Assembly: GCF_001657485.1 (NCBI RefSeq) | Contig: NZ_LXFU01000051.1 | Location: forward strand, 235,543-299,542 | DNA: 64,000 nt | DNA from: Rhizobium sp. WYCCWR10014 | Lineage (GTDB): Bacteria; Pseudomonadota; Alphaproteobacteria; Rhizobiales; Rhizobiaceae | Reading direction: 5' to 3' | Shown: positions 32,016 through 38,855 of the stretch, one piece after another | Layout of the letters: each line of letters starts with the position of its first letter | Numbering within the stretch: position 1 is the stretch's first letter | Program-made: the position numbers and the translations under genes | The notes under the pieces: generated by a model | Database searches by the model: none | The model's input: only the letters and a program-made list of their open reading frames with translations | Told to the model about the DNA's origin: nothing

Positions 32016-33965
32016 CTATTCGCGGCGCCATTCGACACGGCGGTTCAGCGCATCGACATCGTCTTCGGTGAGGTTTGCGGTTGCGGTGACGTCCACCGGT
32101 TCGGATGCTCCGCGGCCTTCGGCGTCGATTGTCGCGTCGAGGCCGTTGCTCTTCAGGAAGTCGGCGACGGCCTGGGCGCGGCGTTCGGACAGCTTCTGAT
32201 TATAGTCGTCACCGCCGCGCCGGTCGGTATGGCCAACGAGGATGATGCGGCCGGGCTTCTGTTCCTTAAGCGCCTCCAGCAATTCCTGGGCGGCTTCGGT
32301 GCCGATCGAGGTGAAGCTCGACTTGTTGAAATCGAAGGTGATCGGAACCGGAATGGAGACCGGCACGATGCCGCGCACATTCTCGGAATAGATGCCGCCG
32401 AGCACGCCGCTGCGGTGATCCTTTTCGGCCGGCACGAAGCTGCCTTCAGGATTGTCGCTCGTCGGGTTGGCGGCAAGGATGCGAGCCTGGGCGGCGCGCT
32501 GGATGAGGTCGGAAATCGTCTCGGCGGGCGGCGCCTTCGGCGTGCGGGTCTCGTTCTTGATGATCTCGATCGCCTGCTGGTAATCGGCGGCAGCATCGGC
32601 GAAGCGGCGTGCGGAGAAATAGATCTCGCCGAGCGTGGCGGAGGCCTGCCAGAGCACCTGCGGACTGTCGGCGGCGACAAGCAGCGGCTCGTAATCGGCG
32701 ACCGGCTTGTTGTCGGCCATCATCTCCTGGGCGGCGGAAAGCCTGAGGGCCGCGACGCGGCGCTGGGCATTCACCTGGAACTGGCCGCAATCGGCACTGA
32801 CGGCGATCGCATCGGCTTCAGCCGCGGCAGCACCGATATCCTTGGCGGCAACGGCGGTGTTCAGCTTGTCGAGAAGGGTGGTGCAAACGGGCGTATCGGC
32901 GTTTGCAACCTCGATCTCCTCGCCGGCTTGATCAGGTTCGGCCGAACGGCCGAGGTTTAGCTGCGGCATCTTGATGCTGAAGCCGCCGGGAAGCTTGAAT
33001 TGCGGCATCTTGATCTGCGGCATCGGCATTTTCGGCATCTTCGTCTGCGAAGACTGGCTCGGCTGCTTGTACTGCGTGGGCTGCTTATATTGGGTCGGCC
33101 GGGTGGATGAGGTGGTGTCGGCCGGACCGATCAGTTCCAGTTCGTCGGCGGCAAGCTCCTGGCCGGGCGCCAGGTTGGTGACGATCTTGTATTTCTTCGG
33201 CGGCTGCTGGGTTGCCTGCTCGACAGGCTTCGGCGCAACCTTTTTCGGAGCAGCCGGCTTCGGTTTTTCCACCACCGTTTCCGGCTTCTTGGCGACTTCC
33301 TGTTTCGTTACCGGCTTCGGAGCCGCCGCGGGTTTCGGCGCAACGGGCGGCTTTGCGGCCTGCTCGACCGGCGCGGGTTTTGCTGCGGGGGCGGCTGCGA
33401 CGGGCGGGATGGCGGCCGGACTATCGACCGTCGTCAGCATCAGCGTCTTGCTGCTGATCTTGGTGCCGAGGCTGCGGGCTTCCTCTAGGCTACGGGAAAC
33501 GGCATCCATGCCGCCGTCGATCGAGCGGAACATGCCACCGCCGCTGCCGCCGAGATCGGCGAAGATGTTGAGCGGCTTGGAGGAATAGAAGACCTTGATC
33601 TGCTCCTGGCCGACCGGGCCGGAAACCTGCAGCTTGGCGCCGCTTGCCGGATCCGGCACCTGCACGCGCTTGCCGGCGCCGACAAGGGCGTCGGTCTGAT
33701 ACTTGTTCGGGAAAAGCTTCACGACCGCGCCGTTCGGCGAGACGTTCAGCACCGTGACATAGGCATTCTCGGTCGATTGGATGAAGAGGCCGACAACTTC
33801 GCCAATGGCGTATTTGGCTTCAGCGCGATCGAAGGTGATGCTGACAGGCCCGGTCTGCGCCGGCGCCTCAGTCAATGTCCGTTCGTTCTGCGCCTCGACG
33901 GCGGGAACCACCGAAAAGAACGAAAGAAAAGTGGCTGCTGCCAGGATGGCTTTGCGGTTCGGCAT
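32016..33965 (-). CDS. DUF4384-OmpA family envelope protein
   Basis: A 649-aa exported protein, first gene of the protease operon. After the signal (ATFLSFFSVVPAVEA) comes a DUF4384 domain (about 40-130, VTVLNVSPNGAVVKLFPNKY). A Pro/Ala/Lys-rich stretch follows, then a Met/Pro/Lys low-complexity segment (MPKMPMPQIKMPQFKLPGG), a helical TPR-like region and a C-terminal OmpA/MotB peptidoglycan-binding domain (ILVGHTDRRGGDDYNQKLSE). AGGAGG precedes the ATG. It should tie the system to the cell wall and, through the shared DUF4384, may dock the two proteases. Confidence 0.9.
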   Translation of the reverse strand: MPNRKAILAAATFLSFFSVVPAVEAQNERTLTEAPAQTGPVSITFDRAEAKYAIGEVVGLFIQSTENAYVTVLNVSPNGAVVKLFPNKYQTDALVGAGKRVQVPDPASGAKLQVSGPVGQEQIKVFYSSKPLNIFADLGGSGGGMFRSIDGGMDAVSRSLEEARSLGTKISSKTLMLTTVDSPAAIPPVAAAPAAKPAPVEQAAKPPVAPKPAAAPKPVTKQEVAKKPETVVEKPKPAAPKKVAPKPVEQATQQPPKKYKIVTNLAPGQELAADELELIGPADTTSSTRPTQYKQPTQYKQPSQSSQTKMPKMPMPQIKMPQFKLPGGFSIKMPQLNLGRSAEPDQAGEEIEVANADTPVCTTLLDKLNTAVAAKDIGAAAAEADAIAVSADCGQFQVNAQRRVAALRLSAAQEMMADNKPVADYEPLLVAADSPQVLWQASATLGEIYFSARRFADAAADYQQAIEIIKNETRTPKAPPAETISDLIQRAAQARILAANPTSDNPEGSFVPAEKDHRSGVLGGIYSENVRGIVPVSIPVPITFDFNKSSFTSIGTEAAQELLEALKEQKPGRIILVGHTDRRGGDDYNQKLSERRAQAVADFLKSNGLDATIDAEGRGASEPVDVTATANLTEDDVDALNRRVEWRRE

Positions 33966-34174
33966 TGGAAACCTCCTCTTCGAACATCTCACACTGTGTT
34001 GAAGATGAGAATAGCACTGACTGGCGAAATTGGGATGGTTTCGCCTGTCTTGCTTGAGGGAGGGTTACAATTTATTTGGAGCCTGGAAGAATCCGCCAAG
34101 GCAAAGACGTGAGCAAGACTCGCGCTCTGGAATAACCGGAACCTGTTATAGTCCGTTCGACTGCGAGGAGGCGG

Positions 34175-34552
34175 TTAGTTCTTGGGTTTCTGCCCGGCTG
34201 ATTTCAAAATCGAGATCAGGTCGCTCATTCCCTCGGGCGAGGAATTGTAGAGCCAGAGAATATCCGGATTGTCGATCGTGAATTCCTTGCCGGGGCCCGA
34301 GCCCATGTCGCGGCCGGGCGAGGTCGCATCGGGCAGCTTGTCCTCGCCGGGCGTCAACCCCTTGGCGCGTTCGTGTTCGGCGATGATCGCGGTCGCCGCG
34401 GCAAAGGCCTTTTCGTCATGCTGGCGCAGCGCCGCAAGCGAGGGGTTTCGCGCCGCGAGCGCGTCCTCTGTCGGGCCGGAATGCGCGAGCTCAGGTATCT
34501 GCAGCGCCAGCAGAAGGCTGATCGACAAGGTCATGAGCCAGGATTTCGTCAT
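34175..34552 (-). CDS. small secreted protein, unknown
   Basis: A 125-aa protein with a signal peptide (WLMTLSISLLLALQIPELAHS). The mature part is hydrophilic (DEKAFAAATAIIAEHERAK; DNPDILWLYNSSPEGMSDLI) with no recognised domain. It lies 209 bases upstream of the protease operon on the same strand and may belong to it. The ATG at 34552 is preferred to an upstream in-frame codon because it begins the signal sequence directly. Confidence 0.65.
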   Translation of the reverse strand: MTKSWLMTLSISLLLALQIPELAHSGPTEDALAARNPSLAALRQHDEKAFAAATAIIAEHERAKGLTPGEDKLPDATSPGRDMGSGPGKEFTIDNPDILWLYNSSPEGMSDLISILKSAGQKPKN

Positions 34553-34592
34553 CGTCGTCACATCCGTCTTATTGGCGCCACTGCGCGACAAA

Positions 34593-34628
34593 AGCACGTC
34601 GCATTAAACTTGATTCATGCGACGTGCT
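34593..34628. repeat. 12-bp inverted repeat
   Basis: AGCACGTCGCAT and ATGCGACGTGCT are perfect 12-bp arms around a 12-base loop, directly upstream of the small secreted protein gene. Followed 16 bases later by the first of two related palindromes, so it looks like the first half of a RIME-like mosaic element. Confidence 0.7.
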
Positions 34629-34644
34629 TTCGCTCTTTGTTTTT

Positions 34645-34692
34645 ATGCATGTCGTTGCCCCGGAACCGCTGCACCCTTCCGGCGACATGCAT
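34645..34692. repeat. rhizobial intergenic palindrome, copy 1
   Basis: ATGCATGTCG at 34645 pairs with CGACATGCAT at 34683; the interior CCCCGGAACCGCTGCACCC is typical of the abundant rhizobial ATGTCG...CGACAT palindromes. A second copy lies at 34802. Confidence 0.75.
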
Positions 34693-34801
34693 AAGCGCGC
34701 CCCGAGAATAGGGAGAGGCCGGAAGGAAGGCAACGGCGCTCGGTGCCAATCGATTGGGAGGGTTGAAATCGGCTGGCAGCGGCGCTTTCGCTCATTGTTT
34801 C

Positions 34802-34846
34802 ATGCATGTCGTCGACCCTCGCTGCACAGTTCCCGCCGACATGCAT
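34802..34846. repeat. rhizobial intergenic palindrome, copy 2
   Basis: ATGCATGTCG at 34802 pairs with CGACATGCAT at 34837, ending on the stop codon of the next minus-strand gene. The core GCTGCAC is shared with copy 1. It may also serve as that gene's 3' hairpin. Confidence 0.75.
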
Positions 34847-35436
34847 TACAGGATCTTCAATTGCTGCAGGCTAAGGCGCAGGTCGCGCAACATCTCGCCG
34901 AAGATCTCCTCGATCATCCCGGTCGACCAGACGACCATGGTGCCGTAGGGCGAGCGCTTGCGCTGCATGAAGCCCGCCGTCTCGAAATCGATCAATGTCT
35001 TGCGGCAGGTCTCGCTCGACATCACCGCAACAAGGAAACGGGCGAGATTGGACTGGTCGATCGCGCCTGATTTTTCTGCCCAGTTCTGGATCAGCCGCGG
35101 CTTGGTGTCGGCGGTGAACATCGAGGCGAGCGCCCGATCCTGCGAAAGCCCCAGGCGCTGCAGCTTAGCCGGATCGCGGGTGAGCGAAACCACGTAATCA
35201 TTGTGCAGATCGGCGAAGCGTTCGATATCCTCGGCGGTGCTGATGCCGAAGACCTTCATCGAATAGAGAAACTCGGCCATCAGATAGGTCGGCTCCGAGC
35301 GCAGTTGCGCCAGATGCTTGTCGTCCTTGCTGGCCGAGGCGGCGCAGACGCGGTCTGAGAAACCTATTCTCGCCGCGCGAACCTGCTCCAGCAAGCTTAT
35401 GTCGAGCGCCAGTTCGTCACCGTTCCATTCCAGCAT
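34846..35436 (-). CDS. conserved hypothetical, helical cytosolic protein
   Basis: A 196-aa protein without signal or membrane segments, rich in helices. The C-terminal GAIDQSNLARFLVAVMSSET and RKTLIDFETAGFMQRKRSPY segment resembles a winged-helix DNA-binding unit with a recognition helix and wing. I do not recognise a named family. The ATG at 35436 is preferred because AGGAA lies 7 bases before it; the ATG at 35442 touches that site. Its 3' end coincides with a palindromic repeat. Confidence 0.6.
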   Translation of the reverse strand: MLEWNGDELALDISLLEQVRAARIGFSDRVCAASASKDDKHLAQLRSEPTYLMAEFLYSMKVFGISTAEDIERFADLHNDYVVSLTRDPAKLQRLGLSQDRALASMFTADTKPRLIQNWAEKSGAIDQSNLARFLVAVMSSETCRKTLIDFETAGFMQRKRSPYGTMVVWSTGMIEEIFGEMLRDLRLSLQQLKIL

Positions 35437-35587
35437 AAGCATTTCCTGCCGACAAATCTTCGAACCGATGCTCTTGTACTATCGCCGGCGCAGATCTCCA
35501 AATCGTTTGGAAAGCAACGGCTTGCTGAGAAGTCATATCTAGCCTACCATTTTTGAAAGACGTGACGGTCTTTCGGGGGTCGAGGCA

Positions 35588-37198
35588 ATGCGTGGTTTTG
35601 AGTCGCATATTTTGTTTGCCGCGGCACTTGCGGTCGCCTCGCCGGTTTTCGCCAAAGATACGACGATCATCGAGCTTCGCGGCGGCGACGGCGCGCGTTC
35701 GGTCGGCATCATCTCATCCAACGAGGAAGCGGAGGCATCCGGGCCGGCGGCGATCACCGTTGGCGACGACGGCACCATCTACATCCTCGACCAGAACAAC
35801 GGCCGGGTGCTCGCCGTCGACGCCGAACGCTCGCAGGCCGAGCCTGAAATCCTGCCGCTGCCGGAAAATGCCACGCCGGAGGATCTCGCCGTCGTTCACA
35901 ACGAACTCTACCTTTGGTCCGACGGCGTCGTGCCGCTCGAGCGCTCCACCGATGCCGATGGCCGGTCGCAGACGCTGCGTGCCGTCGACGGCGGCGGTGA
36001 TGCCGACGACTATACCCGCTCGGTCTTCGCCTCCATGGGCTCGGTATCGCCGGGCCCGCTGAACAGCATCATCGAAGAGATCGGGCGCAGCACCAGCCGG
36101 CCCGAGGCCCGCCCGCCGGTCATTCAATACGTACCAAGCCGCGGGCTCGGCGATATCGTTGCCGAGGTCTCGGCTGCCGCAAACGACAAGGCGGAAATCC
36201 TGCTGCGGCGCAGCAGCTCGGAGGAGAATTTCCTTTCGCTGCAGCTCGCCTCGGAAGGGCGGATCGGCACCGTCGAACTTCTCGACATCGACACGACAGG
36301 CAGGCCCTATGCGCTGGTCGAGCTCGTTCCCGCCGACCGGCCCGAGCGCACCGGCATGCTGGTAGTGCGCTTCACGCCGAACGGCGCGATGGACCGGGTC
36401 TACGACCTGCCGATCGAACCCGGCACGGTATTTTCCAGGCGTTTCGTGGCGATCGGCCCGCGCGGCGACGTGCTTTACCTGCGCTCGCAGGAAAGCCGGG
36501 CCCAGGTGCTGCGGCTCGACGGCCGGGAGCCCGGCCGCAAACTTGCCGTCGCCCGCCCGGCCAAGCAGCCGACTGCCGGCAAGCCCGGCAAGACGCCGAA
36601 GGTGGCGATCGTGCCGAAATCGCGCAGCGACGTCATCGAGCGGGCAATCGGCTTCGAGACGCTGAATTGGCTGGTGACATCAACCGCCTATGGCAGGGAT
36701 CCCGGCCCGGGCTGCGTCAACATGAACCGGTTGCGCCGCCCGATCTACCTAATCGGCAAGCGCGGCCAGACGGTCAAGGGTGTTCCCTACTGCTGGGGCT
36801 GCAAGACGCCGCTCGAAAATTTCGTCGGTGGCGTGGAAAAGGGCCAGACCGCCGGCAATGTCTGCACCAAGAGCGCGCCGCAATCCAATATCCTCGGCGT
36901 CGACTGCTCCGGTTTCGTCAGCGACGCCTGGGGCCTGAAGATGCACGTTTCGACGCGCGCTATCCCCGGGATCACCAAGCGCCTCTCCGACCCCTGGTCG
37001 ATGCGGCCGGGCGACGCGCTGAACAAGCCGGGCTCGCATGTCCTGTTGTTCATGCGCTTTACGGCCGACAAGAAGGTGGAGGTGATGGAGGCCTCGCCGA
37101 ATGCCTGCAAGGGCCGCGTCTGCCGCAATACCTATTCGCTCGGCAGCCTCTTGATGCGCGGCTACCAGCCGGTGCGCTTCAAGGGGCTCGACGGCTGA
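35588..37198 (+). CDS. exported beta-propeller - NlpC/P60-like hydrolase
   Basis: A 536-aa protein with a signal peptide (cut near SPVFA-K, residue 22). The N-terminal 300 residues contain NHL/propeller-like strands (DDGTIYILDQNNGRVLAVD). The C-terminal 170 residues fit the NlpC/P60 papain-like fold: VPYCWGCKTPLENF, the nucleophile in GVDCSGFVSDAWGL, and His in GSHVLLFMRF. These enzymes cut peptidoglycan stem peptides or related amide bonds. It is divergent from the helical unknown gene and the only plus-strand gene between 21.0 and 44.1 kb. Confidence 0.78.
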   Translation: MRGFESHILFAAALAVASPVFAKDTTIIELRGGDGARSVGIISSNEEAEASGPAAITVGDDGTIYILDQNNGRVLAVDAERSQAEPEILPLPENATPEDLAVVHNELYLWSDGVVPLERSTDADGRSQTLRAVDGGGDADDYTRSVFASMGSVSPGPLNSIIEEIGRSTSRPEARPPVIQYVPSRGLGDIVAEVSAAANDKAEILLRRSSSEENFLSLQLASEGRIGTVELLDIDTTGRPYALVELVPADRPERTGMLVVRFTPNGAMDRVYDLPIEPGTVFSRRFVAIGPRGDVLYLRSQESRAQVLRLDGREPGRKLAVARPAKQPTAGKPGKTPKVAIVPKSRSDVIERAIGFETLNWLVTSTAYGRDPGPGCVNMNRLRRPIYLIGKRGQTVKGVPYCWGCKTPLENFVGGVEKGQTAGNVCTKSAPQSNILGVDCSGFVSDAWGLKMHVSTRAIPGITKRLSDPWSMRPGDALNKPGSHVLLFMRFTADKKVEVMEASPNACKGRVCRNTYSLGSLLMRGYQPVRFKGLDG

Positions 37199-37265
37199 AC
37201 GGCCGGACCTCACGCCGCCGGTCCGCCATATAATTGCAGCAATTCAAAGTGTTACAGCCTCCTTT

Positions 37266-37285
37266 GCGCGTCTTTTCAGACGCGC
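37266..37285. terminator. GC-rich hairpin between convergent genes
   Basis: GCGCGTCT-TTTC-AGACGCGC, an 8-bp perfect stem, overlaps the stop codon of the minus-strand methyltransferase gene; read on that strand the loop is GAAA, a stable GNRA tetraloop. Likely a shared transcription end. Confidence 0.45.
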
Positions 37286-38493
37286 GGCGCTGTGGGTGTC
37301 AGCCGCCGTTTTGCCATCGCCAGAAGTCCGTGAGCTGCAACGCTGTCGGCATAGTCCCGATAGACGGGATCCCGGCTCAGCATTCGTTCCTCCGCTCGCG
37401 CACGCATGACGTAGATAAGACTGACGATCGCCAGCATACCGGCCCGGGCAAGCCCTTCCGCAAGGCCGCTGGCGAGGAAACCTGGGATTGCAACCAGCCA
37501 CCAGGCGATGTTCTTCGAGATATAGGCCGGATGCTTCATGAAGCGATAGGGGCCCGATGTGATGATGCCGCGATGGGTGAGATTTGAAAATCGCGGCCCG
37601 AAAGCGACGGTCGCCCAGACATAGATTAAGGTGCAGAACAGCGTCGCGACGCTCCAGAGGATGAAGACGGCCGACCCTTCCTGGATCACGGTCTCCCAGC
37701 CCGGCCCCTCGCCATAGGGCACGAAGGCATGGGAGATCGCAGGGAAGAACGGCTCGTAACAGATGAGGCAGACGAGCCAGCCGAGTGCGGTCGTCTCCGT
37801 CGCCCTGACATGCCAACCGAAAAGCTTGAAAGTCGCGACATAGCCGCCGGCGGCAAGCACGACGTCGAGAAGAAAGGCAAGCTGCAACAGGCCTTCGAAC
37901 CAGGCCGCCGAGAGCGGCGGGAACGCCCAAGCCGGCCTCTCGGCAAGATTGGAAAGAGCCGCCATGCCGCCCGAGAACATCAGGACGAGAAAGAAGCACT
38001 TGATCGCGAGCAGGCGCAATGCGAACAGCACGTCCTCCTCGCGAAAATCCTGCATCAACACCGCGCGCCCGACCTGGTTGAGATAATCGTCGGGCTCCTC
38101 CGCGACCAGATCGGTGACCGCGACGTAGAGAATGGTGGCGCCGGCAAGTGCGATGGAAAGCGGAATGGTGGTGTGGCTAGCCTCAACGATCCATCGGACC
38201 GCCGACGACTGCATGAAAAACGGAAAGACCGAACAGGCGATGACGACCACGCCAAGGAGCGCAGCGAGGCCCACAAGCTTCGCTCCGATGCGACGCCAGA
38301 AGATGGCCGGAGCCTCGTCTCGTCTCTTTCGCGATATCCAGGTCGAACGAGCAGCGGATGTGCCGTCGACGGCGATCCACGCCAGGAGAAGGCAGAACAC
38401 AGCAAGGGTCATCGCCATGCCGGACTCGAGCCGGAGATATGTGGAGAGTGCGATGCCGGTTGCTGCTCCGATGAACGTCGCAGCTTGGATCAT
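37276..38493 (-). CDS. ICMT/PEMT-like membrane methyltransferase
   Basis: A 405-aa protein with about nine to ten membrane helices. The C-terminal 110 residues match the isoprenylcysteine carboxyl methyltransferase / phospholipid methyltransferase fold: GPYRFMKHPAYISKNIAWW and RARAEERMLSRDPVYRDYAD are the SAM-binding hallmarks. The N-terminal 200 residues add unusual extra helices. It is the third gene of an operon after the caspase-Sel1 and lipoprotein genes (gaps of 24 and 14 bases). Substrate unknown. Confidence 0.78.
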   Translation of the reverse strand: MIQAATFIGAATGIALSTYLRLESGMAMTLAVFCLLLAWIAVDGTSAARSTWISRKRRDEAPAIFWRRIGAKLVGLAALLGVVVIACSVFPFFMQSSAVRWIVEASHTTIPLSIALAGATILYVAVTDLVAEEPDDYLNQVGRAVLMQDFREEDVLFALRLLAIKCFFLVLMFSGGMAALSNLAERPAWAFPPLSAAWFEGLLQLAFLLDVVLAAGGYVATFKLFGWHVRATETTALGWLVCLICYEPFFPAISHAFVPYGEGPGWETVIQEGSAVFILWSVATLFCTLIYVWATVAFGPRFSNLTHRGIITSGPYRFMKHPAYISKNIAWWLVAIPGFLASGLAEGLARAGMLAIVSLIYVMRARAEERMLSRDPVYRDYADSVAAHGLLAMAKRRLTPTAPRV

Positions 38494-38507
38494 GAAAGAC
38501 CCTGCCT

Positions 38508-38831
38508 TTACCAGGAAGGACCGCCGCTCGAAGAGTTGCCGGAACTCGACGACCCGCTAGAGCTAGAACCACCGCCCATGCCGCCGCCAGAGCCACCGCC
38601 GCCGGAATTCCCACTGGAACTGTTCTCTGAGCGGGCGAAAGCGGGTTGCGCGGCCACCTTTTTAACGGTGGGAGTGGTTTTCCTGGTCGGCGTGGCGCTC
38701 CTGGCCGCCGGCTCTTCGCTGGCAAACAGCGTCCTGGCGCCAGGATCGAAGATGCAGCTTTGCAGGATTGCGCCTGAGCCTGCGATGAATGTCGAGCACA
38801 ATAGCATACGGATGATTAGCTTGCTGTTCAT
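38508..38831 (-). CDS. small Gly/Ser-rich probable lipoprotein
   Basis: A 107-aa protein. The N-terminal signal ends LQSC (Cys26), a near-lipobox with Gln at -2 where a small residue is usual. The mature part is hydrophilic, and the last 40 residues are almost only Gly, Ser and Asn, ending GGPSW. It sits between a caspase gene and a membrane methyltransferase gene on the same strand. The low-complexity tail suggests a flexible linker or surface-exposed tail. No family recognised. Confidence 0.6.
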   Translation of the reverse strand: MNSKLIIRMLLCSTFIAGSGAILQSCIFDPGARTLFASEEPAARSATPTRKTTPTVKKVAAQPAFARSENSSSGNSGGGGSGGGMGGGSSSSGSSSSGNSSSGGPSW

Positions 38832-38855
38832 GTAGGGCGCCCCCGGACCGCCGTT

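Noticed and set aside
34593..34846. CRISPR array
   Set aside because: The repeats are palindromes of different kinds with no regular spacers and no cas genes nearby.
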